Source: Parcubacteria group bacterium Gr01-1014_30 (GTDB taxonomy: Bacteria > Patescibacteriota > Minisyncoccia > Minisyncoccales > 2-12-FULL-40-12). Taken from it: a stretch of DNA of 46,617 nucleotides. The stretch covers positions 1 through 46,617 of the forward strand of contig VMFS01000005.1 of the NCBI GenBank assembly GCA_007376185.1, written 5' to 3'. Position numbers and translations under genes: made by a program. This document shows, piece after piece, positions 17,359-25,241 of the stretch; the first letter of the stretch is position 1, and every line of letters starts with the position of its first letter. The notes under the pieces are model-generated. The model saw nothing but the letters and a program-made list of their open reading frames with translations. It was not told the DNA's origin and did no database searches.

Positions 17359-17808
17359 ATGGCTCAGTTCTCAAAGGGGTTTACCTTAATTGAGCTTCTG
17401 ATTGTCATTGGAATTCTAGTAGTTTTGGTGGCTGCCAGCCTTATAGCCATTAATCCTTTTCGGCAGTTTGCCCAGGCTAATGACGCCAACCGTCAGGCCG
17501 GAATAACCAGTCTGATAAACGCAGTTTATCAAAACGTTATTGACAATCGGGGCGCCTTTGCTTGTGCGACAGCTATTCCTACGGTGGCGACCGTAATGGG
17601 TTCTGCCACAACATCAGGGCAATATAATATATGTTCTTGTATTGTCCCAAATTATATGGGAGCGCTGCCTTTTGACCCCCAAACCGGAAGCTACACCAGT
17701 TGCACGACTTACAATACCGCCTACACTATTCTCAGAGACGCTACTACTGGCAGAATTACCATTGCGGCACCTGCAGCTCAACTAAGCACAATTAGCATAA
17801 CCCGATAG
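17359..17808 (+). CDS. Major type IV pilin candidate
   Basis: 149 residues. Leader MAQFSKG then FTLIELLIVIGILVVLVAAS is a textbook type IVa prepilin with Glu at +5. The helix continues into NPFRQFAQANDANRQAGITS, followed by a small globular domain with four cysteines (ACATAIP, NICSCIV, YTSCTTY). It is the most canonical pilin in the locus and last in the cluster, so it is the best candidate for the main subunit. Own promoter not clearly seen; it follows a long inverted repeat. Confidence 0.9.
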   Translation: MAQFSKGFTLIELLIVIGILVVLVAASLIAINPFRQFAQANDANRQAGITSLINAVYQNVIDNRGAFACATAIPTVATVMGSATTSGQYNICSCIVPNYMGALPFDPQTGSYTSCTTYNTAYTILRDATTGRITIAAPAAQLSTISITR

Positions 17809-17971
17809 GCGATTACTTGAAGAGTTGCCACAATAATAAAAGCATGCTCAAATATTCCTGTTACCAGCTAGGAAATTTTTTGTCTTTTCCTGCTACACAA
17901 GTAGGTTTGACAATGCAGTAAAAGTTTGTAAAGATTTACAGAAGGAATAAGACCCTGTGGATAAGTTGTTA

Positions 17972-17999
17972 TTGCAATCTTTTAATATGGGTTTATAAT
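17972..17999 (+). promoter_or_regulatory. Promoter of cohesin-domain locus
   Basis: TTGCAA (17972-17977), 16-base spacer, TATAAT (17994-17999). The next gene starts at 18040, leaving a leader of about 35 bases. The rest of the 17809-18039 gap shows only weak hairpins. Confidence 0.55.
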
Positions 18000-18039
18000 T
18001 AACCAATGGTCGAATATTAATATAAAAACATTAATAAAT

Positions 18040-18705
18040 ATGGAAGAAACAAACAAAAAATACGCGGTGAGCAACAATTCCAGCAATCGCAGTTGGTATA
18101 ACAGTTGGCATGGTAGCGCTCAACATGCTTTGATCCATTGGGGTATTTTTCTGATTATTGCCGCGCTAGCTTGGTCCATAGTTCAGGGTAGAGTATGGAA
18201 TTGGGTGTTTAGTTTAAGCGCGCCAGAGCCAATAGTGCGCTTGGTTAAATCCAGCGCCCAACTCTTGCTGGATCCCCAAACCACGGCCGTTACCGAAGGA
18301 GAAACATTCTCAGTAGACATAACGCTGGATAGCGGCCAAGGTGGCGTAGACGGCGTGGATATTTATTCCTTGAATTACGACCCAAGCTTGCTGCAAGTTG
18401 TGGACAGCGATCCGGAAAAACCAGGAGTCCAGATAGTGCCCGGCGACGTCTTGCCGGTTAATGTCTACAACTCTGTTGACACAAAAGCTGGTAATATTAA
18501 ATTTTCGCAGTTGACGAACCCCGGCACTACTTTTACCGGTCGCGGTGTTTTGGCCACAATTCCTTTTAAAGCGCTGTCTGCCGGTATTGCGTATCTTACT
18601 TTTGACTTTGTCAAAGGCAGCACAGTTGATAGCAATGTGGCTTACGCCGGAAAAGACCGCTTGGATCGCGTAACTGAAGGCGTTTACACGATTATTCCAA
18701 AATAA
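18040..18705 (+). CDS. Membrane-anchored cohesin-domain protein
   Basis: 221 residues. A polar N-terminus, a transmembrane helix (about 31-50, ALIHWGIFLIIAALAWSIV), then one cohesin-like domain (about 78-220). The domain shows the family pattern: LLLDPQTTAVTEGETFSVDI, GVDGVDIYSLNYDPSLLQVVD, and a late VLATIPFKALSAG, ending LDRVTEGVYTI. Cohesins bind dockerins; the next gene carries a dockerin, so this may be its cell-surface anchor. It is the first of three cohesin-like proteins in tandem after the pilus locus. The pairing itself is inference. Confidence 0.82.
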   Translation: MEETNKKYAVSNNSSNRSWYNSWHGSAQHALIHWGIFLIIAALAWSIVQGRVWNWVFSLSAPEPIVRLVKSSAQLLLDPQTTAVTEGETFSVDITLDSGQGGVDGVDIYSLNYDPSLLQVVDSDPEKPGVQIVPGDVLPVNVYNSVDTKAGNIKFSQLTNPGTTFTGRGVLATIPFKALSAGIAYLTFDFVKGSTVDSNVAYAGKDRLDRVTEGVYTIIPK

Positions 18706-18707
18706 AC

Positions 18708-20099
18708 ATGATAAATAGCTGTAGGCCGCTATCTTTGGTGTCTTTGATTTTGGCCTCCGTTTTGGTTTTTTCAGGCCTATTTTTTTTTCAAGTAAAAGCG
18801 CAAACTACTGCAACCTTGGCGCTTTCTCCCACTTCAGGTTCCGTTGCCGTCAACCAAACCTTTACTGTAAATATCGCGCTTAATACCGCCGGCGCGCCAG
18901 CTGACGGCGTGGATATTTATATGTTGCGCTTCAATCCAAGTGTTTTGCAAGTGGTTGACGCTGACAGCGCTGTCACCGGAGTCCAAATTGGAGCCGGCAC
19001 TTTGATGCCGAATACCGTGTACAATGCGGCAAACAATACAGCTGGCACCATTCAGTTTGCGCAGTCCGCCTCCGGAGGAAGCAGCTTTACCGGCTCAGGA
19101 ACCCTAGCCACAATCACTTTTCGCGGGATTGCGGTGGGTAGCTCAAACGTAACTTTTGACTTTACTTTAGGAAGCACAACTGACACCAATGTTTCTTACC
19201 AGGGAGTGGACAGGTTGAGCCAGGTTACCAACGGCTCTTACACTGTAACTGCAGCAGGCGACACCACTCCGCCGATTCTTTCCAACGGTCAGCCAACCGG
19301 CACTTTGCCTTCAGGAACAACTCAGACAACAATTAGTTTGAATACAAACGAAAGCGCAACTTGCCGTTATTCAACTACTCCTGGAACTTCTTATGCCGCA
19401 ATGACTAATACTTTCTCAACTACCGGCGGTACTTCCCATTCAACTTTAGTTACTGGCCTGGCTGATGCTACTGCCTACAACTATTATGTTCGCTGTCAAG
19501 ACACGGCTGGTAATGCCACGACTAACGACTTTACAATATCTTTTAGCATAGCTTCACCGTCACCTCCGCCTCCTCCACCACCCCCAGCACCACCACCACC
19601 GCCACCAGCGGGAGGAGGAGGAGGAGGAGGCGGCGGCGGAGGCACTACTGACACTACTCCGCCAGTTATTTCTAATATTAGGATTAGTACGAGCACCTTT
19701 TCTTCAGTTACTATTACTTGGCAGACCGATGAGCCAGCCACTTCCCAAGTGGAATATGGAAAAACTATAAATTATGGTTTATACAGTCCATTGAGCAGCG
19801 CTTTAGCCACCAGTCATGTGGTTATCATCACTGGCCTTGAGCAAGAAATAACTTTTTATTTCCGAGCAATCAGCAGAGATGCCGCTGGCAATCAAACGTT
19901 TGGTTCTCAGAGTATTTTTATCACTACAAACCGGCCAAGGTTGTTAGGCGACTTCAACGGCGATGGAAAAGTTAATATTTTCGACCTTAGTATTTTACTT
20001 TCCAACTGGAAAAAGAATAGACCTGAATATGATTTGAATGGCAATGGATCAGTTGACATTTTCGACTTGAGCATCTTACTTTCCAACTGGACAAAATAA
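18708..20099 (+). CDS. Secreted cohesin-FN3-dockerin protein
   Basis: 463 residues. Signal peptide (1-31, ending FFFQVKAQT), a cohesin-like domain (about 33-185), a fibronectin-III-like domain (190-280), a proline run then glycine run (about 281-311), a second FN3-like domain (315-405, TWQTDEPATSQVEYG), and a dockerin at the C-terminus. The dockerin has two calcium-loop repeats, DFNGDGKVNIFDLSILLSNW and DLNGNGSVDIFDLSILLSNW, each an EF-hand-like D-x-N-x-D/N-G loop plus helix. Having both cohesin and dockerin, it could polymerise or bridge the neighbours. It starts two bases after the preceding gene, as one operon. Confidence 0.88.
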   Translation: MINSCRPLSLVSLILASVLVFSGLFFFQVKAQTTATLALSPTSGSVAVNQTFTVNIALNTAGAPADGVDIYMLRFNPSVLQVVDADSAVTGVQIGAGTLMPNTVYNAANNTAGTIQFAQSASGGSSFTGSGTLATITFRGIAVGSSNVTFDFTLGSTTDTNVSYQGVDRLSQVTNGSYTVTAAGDTTPPILSNGQPTGTLPSGTTQTTISLNTNESATCRYSTTPGTSYAAMTNTFSTTGGTSHSTLVTGLADATAYNYYVRCQDTAGNATTNDFTISFSIASPSPPPPPPPPAPPPPPPAGGGGGGGGGGGTTDTTPPVISNIRISTSTFSSVTITWQTDEPATSQVEYGKTINYGLYSPLSSALATSHVVIITGLEQEITFYFRAISRDAAGNQTFGSQSIFITTNRPRLLGDFNGDGKVNIFDLSILLSNWKKNRPEYDLNGNGSVDIFDLSILLSNWTK

Positions 20100-20134
20100 A
20101 TTGTTAATAAAATAATAAAATAAGACCTAAGTTT

Positions 20135-21331
20135 ATGAGAAAAAAATACTTCTTGGTTTTCATCTCCATAATTTTAACCTTGGTTTTTTTCCCGCAAATT
20201 ATTTGGGCACAAAGCGCCCTACTTTACTTTTCTCCTTCTAGCGGAACATTTACAGAAGGACAAAACTTTTGGCTTACTATAATGGTTGACACCAAGGGCG
20301 TTGCGGTAAACGCTGTGGCAGCTTACTTTTCTTATCCTGAAGACAAACTTACGCCTCTTGGGGTGGATACATCTGGTTCAGTGATGACAATTTGGGCAGA
20401 AAAAAGCGCCAGCAACGGAAAAGTGGAAATTGCCGGCGGCTTGGTCACGCCGGGTTTTTCCGGAATTAAAAAGATTGCTTCAGTAGGTTTTAGGCCCAAA
20501 GTTTCTTCAGGCAGCGTTAATTTTAAATTTAACCAGGATTCAGCGGTTTTAGCAGACGCTGATAACAAAAATATTCTTAACTTAAATCAATCCGGGCAAG
20601 GAAATTATAGCTTAGCCCCCAGGCCCACAGCGCCAGCGCCAGCGCCTACACCTCAACCCGCACCTGCGCCTGAACCTGAGCCCCGCTTTCCGCTGATTTC
20701 TGAAGTTGAGCTTGGAGAAATTACCAGGAATGAGGCAACTATTTCCTGGAAAACTGACTTAGAGACCGATTCGTTAATTGAATACGGGTTAACTGCCGAT
20801 ACTATGTTGATAACTGTTGCTGATGAATCGTTAACAAAAGAGCACTCTTTGAAACTTTCTGAACTTGATCCGGGGAGGCTTTATTATTTTAGAATTAGAA
20901 CTAAAACCCAAGAGGGCGTTCAAGGCGCAACACAAGCTTTTACTTTTACCACATTGGGCTATGTCGCTGAAATTAAAGTTTTTGACGCTGATACCAATCA
21001 ACCATTACCCGAAGCAGAGGTTAAGGTGGCTTTACCTGAAGAAATAACAAAAATTACCGACCAGGAGGGAAAGGTATTTTTTGACCAGTTACCCTTGGGC
21101 GAACAATGGATTTCGGTGAAATATCAAGATGTCTTAGCGAGTTATCAAATTACTGTTACCGACCAGGAGCCTCAGAGTTTTGATATAGGGGTTAAATTGC
21201 CGAAAATCAAAAAAGGGGTTAGCATTTTCTGGGTTGCCATTCTCCTTATCTTGACTGGTTTAGTAATTATAGTTATCGTGACGCTAGTTAGGAATTGGAT
21301 TTTAAAAGAAAGAGAAAAAAACATACTTTAA
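20135..21331 (+). CDS. Cell-surface cohesin-like protein with FN3 and carboxypeptidase-regulatory-like domain
   Basis: 398 residues. Signal peptide (1-25, ending IIWAQS), a cohesin-like domain (28-165: LYFSPSSGTFTEGQNFWLTI, AVAAYFSYPEDKLTPLGVD, VEIAGGLVTPGFSG), a Pro/Ala linker, an FN3-like domain (188-275, EATISWKTDLETDSLIEYG), a beta domain (AEIKVFDADTNQPLPEAEV, DQEGKVFFDQLP) like carboxypeptidase regulatory domains, and a C-terminal transmembrane helix (365-387) with a basic tail. So it is anchored by its C-terminus. With the two previous genes it makes a plausible surface cohesin/dockerin assembly. Confidence 0.82.
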   Translation: MRKKYFLVFISIILTLVFFPQIIWAQSALLYFSPSSGTFTEGQNFWLTIMVDTKGVAVNAVAAYFSYPEDKLTPLGVDTSGSVMTIWAEKSASNGKVEIAGGLVTPGFSGIKKIASVGFRPKVSSGSVNFKFNQDSAVLADADNKNILNLNQSGQGNYSLAPRPTAPAPAPTPQPAPAPEPEPRFPLISEVELGEITRNEATISWKTDLETDSLIEYGLTADTMLITVADESLTKEHSLKLSELDPGRLYYFRIRTKTQEGVQGATQAFTFTTLGYVAEIKVFDADTNQPLPEAEVKVALPEEITKITDQEGKVFFDQLPLGEQWISVKYQDVLASYQITVTDQEPQSFDIGVKLPKIKKGVSIFWVAILLILTGLVIIVIVTLVRNWILKEREKNIL

Positions 21332-21349
21332 ATCATAAAAAATAACCTT

Positions 21350-21390
21350 GCAACCATAAAAAGCCCCTTGGGGCTTTTTATGGTTGCTGT
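21350..21390 (+). terminator. Strong terminator after cohesin operon
   Basis: A perfect 18-bp stem (21350-21367 with 21370-21387, two-base loop) with GC-rich core GCCCC/GGGGC and A/T tracts on both sides; it can act in both directions. Confidence 0.85.
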
Positions 21391-21412
21391 TTTTATGTTT
21401 TTGGGCTATAAT
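21384..21412 (+). promoter_or_regulatory. lemA promoter
   Basis: TTGCTG (21384-21389), 17-base spacer, TATAAT (21407-21412). The -35 box lies in the right arm of the terminator. The leader to lemA (21472) is about 50 bases and contains a heptamer tract at 21446-21470 (ACTAAAA/ACTATAA units). Confidence 0.55.
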
Positions 21413-21471
21413 GGAATAGTGACAAATGGTCGGCTTTTATTAAACTGTCAACTAAAAACTATAAACTAATT

Positions 21472-22035
21472 ATGAACATTTGGTTAATTGTTTTAATAAT
21501 TTTGGGAGCTGTTGTTTTGTGGCTTGTTTTCACTTACAACCGCTTCGTCACGCTCATAAATAGAGCAAAAGAGGCTTGGGCAGACATTGACGTGCAGTTG
21601 AGAAGGAGGTACGACTTGATTCCAAATTTGGTTGAAACGGTCAAGGGCTACGCGGCTCACGAGAAAACGGTTTTTGAGAACGTTACTAAGGCGAGGGCTC
21701 AGGCAATGTCGGCTGAGCAGTCGGGCGACCCGAAAAAAGTGGCTAGTGCTGAAAACTTTCTGTCGTCAACTTTAAAAACCCTTTTTGCGGTGGCAGAAAA
21801 TTATCCTCAACTGCGCGCCTCTGAGAATTTCGTGGAACTTCAAAGAGAACTGCGCGACACAGAAGACAAAGTGCAGGCCGCCCGTCGCTTTTACAACACC
21901 AATGTTAAAGATCTGAACACTAAAGTTGAAAGCTTTCCGGCAAATGTAGTGGCGAATATGTTCAAATTCACCAAGATGGAGTTCTTTGAGATAGAGGAAG
22001 CCGCGGCCAAAGAGCCCGTGAAAGTACAATTCTAA
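21472..22035 (+). CDS. lemA: LemA family protein
   Basis: 187 residues. An N-terminal transmembrane helix (about 2-20) is followed by the LemA helical domain: YNRFVTLINRAKEAWADIDV, QLRRRYDLIPNLVETVKGYA, and the later NFVELQRELRDTEDKVQAARRFYN and VESFPANVVANMF. All conserved LemA motifs are present and length is standard. LemA proteins are widespread, of unclear function, and commonly paired with the HtpX protease, as here. Between the two genes lies a 126-base structured element. Confidence 0.95.
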   Translation: MNIWLIVLIILGAVVLWLVFTYNRFVTLINRAKEAWADIDVQLRRRYDLIPNLVETVKGYAAHEKTVFENVTKARAQAMSAEQSGDPKKVASAENFLSSTLKTLFAVAENYPQLRASENFVELQRELRDTEDKVQAARRFYNTNVKDLNTKVESFPANVVANMFKFTKMEFFEIEEAAAKEPVKVQF

Positions 22036-22044
22036 TGCTACATC

Positions 22045-22170
22045 CCAGCTCGGAGAGGGGTCGGGAGAACTCGCTAGTTCTCCCGTGGAGGAAAACAGGT
22101 CGCGAAGCGACCGTTAGAAACCGAGGGTTTCTAAAGAGCGAACACATCTTAATTAAAGATGTGTGAGCGA
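22045..22170 (+). ncRNA. Structured leader A before htpX (homologous to 33959-34087)
   Basis: Four hairpins in order: 22062-22071 with 22076-22085 (ten base pairs, loop CGCT); 22098-22103 with 22107-22112 (loop GAA); 22114-22122 with 22126-22134 (loop GAG); 22142-22150 with 22156-22164 (loop AATTA). GCTC (22048-22051) can pair with GAGC (22165-22168). Unpaired blocks CGGAGAGGGGT and AGGAAAACAG are identical in the second copy before atpE, while hairpins 2 and 4 differ in sequence but still pair. It ends ten bases before the htpX ATG. A cis-regulatory RNA or a dispersed palindromic repeat; family not recognised. Confidence 0.7.
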
Positions 22171-22180
22171 CTAATTTTGT

Positions 22181-23083
22181 ATGACCCTATATACCCACAA
22201 AGAGTCCAACATAGCCAAGACCTGGGTTTATTTGACGGGATTTTTTATTCTTGTGACTGCCGTTGGGTGGCTCATCAGTTACGCCATGGGAAGCGCTGTG
22301 ATTCTTTGGTTTGCAGTAATTTTGAGTGTTTTGATGAGCTTTTTCAGCTATTGGTATTCAGATAAAATTGTTTTGGGAATTAGCCGCGCCAAGGAAATAA
22401 AAAAGCAAGACGCACCAGAGCTCTATCGCATTGTTGAGAATCTTAGCATCACCGCGGGCTTGCCAATGCCAAGAGTATATATTGTTGAAGAAGCTCAGCC
22501 CAATGCTTTTGCAACTGGCCGCAATCCGCAAAAAGGCGTGGTGGCGGTAACTAGAGGGTTGCTTGAGCGGTTGGATAGACCAGAGCTTGAAGGTGTCTTG
22601 GCGCACGAGTTAGGCCACATCGGAAATCGCGACATTCTTTTGTCAACAATAGTTGTTGTGCTGGTTGGAGTGGTGGTGATTCTTACTGATTTCTTCTTTA
22701 GAATTGCTTTTTGGGGAGGTATGGGAGGTCGCGGCAGAGAAGCCGGGCAGGTAAAAGCAGTTATGATGTTATTCGCTTTGGCTTTGGCAATTTTGGCTCC
22801 GATTTTCGCCACTCTTATGAAACTGGCCATTTCCAGAAAAAGAGAGTTGCTGGCTGACGCTTCGGGAGCGCTTTTAACTCGTTACCCTGAAGGGTTGGCC
22901 AGCGCGCTTGAAAAAATTTCGCAAGACCCAAACCCGATGAGAAAAGCTTCTGACGCCACGGCACACCTTTTCATTGCCAGCCCTTTTCGCGGCAGAGAAG
23001 AAACTTCCTGGCTGCACAAATTGTTTATGACGCACCCGCCAATGGAGGAAAGAGTAAGAGCGTTAAGGGGAATGCGGACTTAA
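22181..23083 (+). CDS. htpX: Membrane zinc metalloprotease HtpX
   Basis: 300 residues. It is an M48 peptidase that degrades damaged membrane proteins. Two N-terminal hydrophobic helices (about 15-53), then APELYRIVENLSITAGLPMP, the zinc motif HELGH in LEGVLAHELGHIGNRDI, two more hydrophobic segments (about 158-182 and 192-215), and the third zinc ligand region RKRELLADASGALLTRYPEG, ending PPMEERVRALRGM. Catalytic residues are present. It follows lemA, a usual pair; its expression may be set by the structured leader directly upstream. Confidence 0.96.
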   Translation: MTLYTHKESNIAKTWVYLTGFFILVTAVGWLISYAMGSAVILWFAVILSVLMSFFSYWYSDKIVLGISRAKEIKKQDAPELYRIVENLSITAGLPMPRVYIVEEAQPNAFATGRNPQKGVVAVTRGLLERLDRPELEGVLAHELGHIGNRDILLSTIVVVLVGVVVILTDFFFRIAFWGGMGGRGREAGQVKAVMMLFALALAILAPIFATLMKLAISRKRELLADASGALLTRYPEGLASALEKISQDPNPMRKASDATAHLFIASPFRGREETSWLHKLFMTHPPMEERVRALRGMRT

Positions 23084-23159
23084 AAATCCGAAGCACGACC
23101 ACAGCCCATTTCCAATGGGCTGGGTCGCCCAGCCCTTTAGTAAGGGCTGTGGCGAAATT

Positions 23160-23280
23160 CGAAATTCGAAACAAATTCAAATGACTAAAATCCAAACTTC
23201 CAAAACCCGCGTTTTTAACATTTGAATTTAGAATTTAGATATTGTTTCGAATTTCGATATTCGGATTTCGAATTTAAAAC
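23160..23280. repeat. AT-rich inverted repeat with heptamer-like units
   Basis: GAAATTCGAAACA near 23161-23175 is the exact reverse complement of TGTTTCGAATTTC near 23243-23256, and ATTCAAATG (about 23174-23182) pairs with CATTTGAAT (about 23219-23227). Units AAATTCG, AATTCAA and GAATTTA repeat with a period near seven. It fills most of the gap before the zinc-ribbon gene; a further GGGCTG-rich hairpin lies at 23098-23155. Confidence 0.7.
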
Positions 23281-23281
23281 T

Positions 23282-23812
23282 ATGACTTGTCCTCGCTGTA
23301 AAATCGATTTAGAGCAGACATTATTCTACAATACAGCAGTAGATTACTGCCCTCGATGTCTTGGAATGTTTTTTGACGAAGAAGAGTTGAGATGGGCGAA
23401 AGACGCCAAAGACAAAAACTTGGTCTGGCTGGACATCGATCTTTGGAAAGACGAAAGAAAGTTTCGCTTAAACTACGGCGTGCGGCTTTGCCCTTCCTGT
23501 CGTTTGCCTCTTTACGAAGTTTACTACGGAGCTTCGCAAATTATTGTTGACGTTTGCAACGTATGCCACGGCATATGGCTTGATAGGGGAGAATTCAAGA
23601 AAATAGTCAACTACCTCAAAGAAGAGTCAGACCAGAAACTTCTAAATAAATACGGCAACTCCATGCTGGAAGAGTTTAAAGAGATTTTTTCCGGCCCTGA
23701 AACCTTGCGGGAGGAGCTCGCCGATTTCCTGGTACTTTTGAAACTGCTGAACTACAAATTCTTGGCCCAGCATCCAAAAATAGCAAAAGCGATTTTGCAA
23801 CTGCCAAAATAA
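23282..23812 (+). CDS. Double zinc-ribbon (TFIIB-type zf) protein
   Basis: 176 residues from ATG 23282. It has two zinc ribbons: C-P-R-C at residues 3-6 with YCPRCLGMFFDEEEL, and LCPSC with VCNVCHGIWLDRGEF. Each has the zf-TFIIB (PF13453-like) pattern CPxC...C-x-x-C-x-G-x-(W/F)-x-D-x-x-E. The C-terminal half is helical and charged. Role unknown in general. The frame extends upstream to 23222, but that part is coded by the AT-rich repeat and is unlikely to be real. It ends four bases before the tRNA. Confidence 0.85.
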   Translation: MTCPRCKIDLEQTLFYNTAVDYCPRCLGMFFDEEELRWAKDAKDKNLVWLDIDLWKDERKFRLNYGVRLCPSCRLPLYEVYYGASQIIVDVCNVCHGIWLDRGEFKKIVNYLKEESDQKLLNKYGNSMLEEFKEIFSGPETLREELADFLVLLKLLNYKFLAQHPKIAKAILQLPK

Positions 23813-23816
23813 TCTT

Positions 23817-23904
23817 GGAGGAGTCGCATAGTGGCCTAGTGCAACGGTTTGGAGAACCGTGACCCTTCGGGGTTTCGTGGGTTCGACTCCCACCTCCTCC
23901 GCCA
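23817..23904 (+). tRNA. tRNA-Ser (anticodon GGA)
   Basis: Acceptor stem GGAGGAG (23817-23823) pairs with CTCCTCC (23894-23900), followed by G and an encoded CCA (23902-23904). The anticodon stem ACGGT/ACCGT encloses TTGGAGA (anticodon GGA), there is a long variable arm (ACCC-TTC-GGGGT), and the T arm is GTGGG-TTCGACT-CCCAC. The long variable arm and GGA anticodon give serine. Encoded CCA is included. Confidence 0.97.
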
Positions 23905-23999
23905 CTCAACTCATTTTGAACGAAGTTCAAAATTCGTTCGTGATCTTCGCTTCAAACTTTCGTTTGAAGCTTCGACCAAAGCTCGAAATGAGTTGAGTG
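23903..23999. repeat. Branched inverted repeat at the tRNA 3' end
   Basis: CACTCAACTCATTT (23903-23916) is the exact reverse complement of 23986-23999 and overlaps the last two bases of the tRNA CCA. Inside are TTTTGAAC-GAA-GTTCAAAA (23914-23932) and CTTCAAAC/GTTTGAAG (23950-23957, 23962-23969). Confidence 0.85.
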
Positions 24000-24029
24000 T
24001 TTCGAGCGAGCGAAGCGAGTCGAGAAACA

Positions 24030-24293
24030 ATGCTCAAATATCATTTTTACATTGCTCGTTGTTTAGATAAAACTTTATACGTTGGCAGTACTGACAATAT
24101 TGATAAACGAATAATCAGACATAATACTGGTCAGGGATCTAAATGGATTAAACAACATGGAACCGCCGAGATTATTTACGCTGAAGATTATAATACGTTA
24201 CTTGAGGTAAGAAGGAGGGAAAGACAAGTCAAGAAATGGTCAAGAGTTAAGAAAGAAAATTTGATCTCCGGAAAATGGGGCAAGCTTAAGTAG
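24030..24293 (+). CDS. GIY-YIG domain protein (YhbQ/UvrC-N type)
   Basis: 87 residues from ATG 24030. It is a lone GIY-YIG nuclease domain: FYIARCLDKTLYVGSTDNID, the Arg in KRIIRHNTGQGSKW, and the helix with Glu in LEVRRRERQVKKWSRVKKE. These small proteins are common in CPR; roles are mostly unproven, with suggested activity on branched or damaged DNA. The typical G-Y of 'YIG' is here YVG. A longer frame from 23997 runs through a repeat and is not preferred. It directly follows the tRNA and its palindrome. Confidence 0.88.
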   Translation: MLKYHFYIARCLDKTLYVGSTDNIDKRIIRHNTGQGSKWIKQHGTAEIIYAEDYNTLLEVRRRERQVKKWSRVKKENLISGKWGKLK

Positions 24294-24320
24294 AAGGCAA
24301 AAGAAATTTTTTCATAATGT

Positions 24321-25034
24321 ATGAGTCGCAATAAAATAATTTTATTTCTAATAATCATTGCGGTTTTGATAGTTGCGGGATATTTTTTCATTAACCCAAA
24401 AGCTCCACAAACAATATCTCGTTCAACAGCAGTCAGTGTCTTAGCCTCATCGTTATTTAAAACAGAGGCGTGGCTTGGTTTAGACGGGTATCCGGGAGGC
24501 ATTTCGTTGCGCACTACATCAGACGCCGATCTTCTGTTAAAACATAACAATGCGGACATAGTTTATAGATATAGCACAAGAGATAATCAATTTTCGTTGG
24601 TAAATTTAGAAATCTGGTCTAATGCAACGGGCGAAACTGTCGACTGTAATACTCAAGTTGAAAAAGAACCTTGGCGAATCAAAATAGACAGAGAAACAAA
24701 CAAATTATTGGTGGACGATAAAGAAGTGAAAGGAATTAAAGGTCAAGTTCACTTGCGATATCAATTCACCTCAAGAGGCGATAAATTTGCCGTTCTTTCT
24801 GCTGGGGGTAAGAAAGCATCTTCGCTACTACCTTTTTTGGGAGAAGGTGGGGCTTCCGGCGCTCACTATAATCAAGTTTTTAGTTTTCCTGATCTCACTT
24901 CAATGTACTCTGTGACTGAATTACCATTCACAACTGAAAAAATAACATATAGAAGTTGTTGGTCTTTTGATGAAAGCTATATCGTTTATTCTGACGCGCT
25001 TGATTCTCGGTTGGCTATAATTGTAGTTGAATAA
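24321..25034 (+). CDS. Exported protein with N-terminal anchor, unknown function
   Basis: 237 residues. One hydrophobic helix at residues 6-24 (ILFLIIIAVLIVAGYFFI) then an external, mixed alpha/beta domain. Late strands (LRYQFTSRGDKFAVLSA, RSCWSFDESYIVYSDA) look like two beta-propeller-type blades (TolB/WD-like W-S-x-D-x-x-Y-I-V), but too few for a closed propeller. Two cysteines (C114-like and C214-like) could form a disulfide. No family recognised. A TATAATG-like sequence (CATAATG, 24314-24320) lies just before the start. Confidence 0.75.
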   Translation: MSRNKIILFLIIIAVLIVAGYFFINPKAPQTISRSTAVSVLASSLFKTEAWLGLDGYPGGISLRTTSDADLLLKHNNADIVYRYSTRDNQFSLVNLEIWSNATGETVDCNTQVEKEPWRIKIDRETNKLLVDDKEVKGIKGQVHLRYQFTSRGDKFAVLSAGGKKASSLLPFLGEGGASGAHYNQVFSFPDLTSMYSVTELPFTTEKITYRSCWSFDESYIVYSDALDSRLAIIVVE

Positions 25035-25071
25035 CTTTTGGTTTCGGATTAAACTTGAATTTGCCGCCAAA

Positions 25072-25104
25072 CCCCAGTAGCAGAAACTTCGTTTCGCTAC
25101 GGGG
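25072..25104. repeat. Near-perfect hairpin with CCCC-GTAG / CTAC-GGGG arms
   Basis: CCCC (25072-25075), GTAGC (25077-25081) and GAAAC (25083-25087) pair with GTTTC (25091-25095), GCTAC (25096-25100) and GGGG (25101-25104), with single-base bulges and a TTC loop. The arm pattern is shared with the in-gene element of rpoD at 46359-46387. Confidence 0.8.
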
Positions 25105-25163
25105 TAGGCTTGGAATTGCTGATGTGCTTGACAGCAGTGATACACTTTTGATACACTTAAAAT

Positions 25164-25241
25164 ATGCCAGGTAGTAGAAATTCGACTGCTGCCTCGGCAG
25201 CAAAAATAATATAATTAGTCGAATTTTCACTATCTGGTATG
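25164..25241. promoter_or_regulatory. Long imperfect inverted repeat over the antitoxin start
   Basis: The arm from 25164 (ATGCCAGGTAGTAGAAATTC plus four bases, to about 25187) is complementary, with mismatches and wobble, to about 25217-25241, which includes the ATG at 25239. A central GCTGCC-TC-GGCAGC hairpin lies at 25188-25201. It may be the operator of the toxin-antitoxin pair or hide the start codon in the mRNA. Confidence 0.6.

Noticed and set aside
19496-19741. Minus-strand frame with long Pro and Gly runs
   Set aside because: Only the complement of the Gly/Pro linker of the cohesin-dockerin gene.
23222-23281. N-terminal extension of the zinc-ribbon gene
   Set aside because: Those codons come from the AT-rich inverted repeat; the family starts at MTCPRC.
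23642-23930. Minus-strand open frames over the tRNA and its flank
   Set aside because: They read antisense through the tRNA-Ser and give the typical spurious peptide seen there; no start signal.
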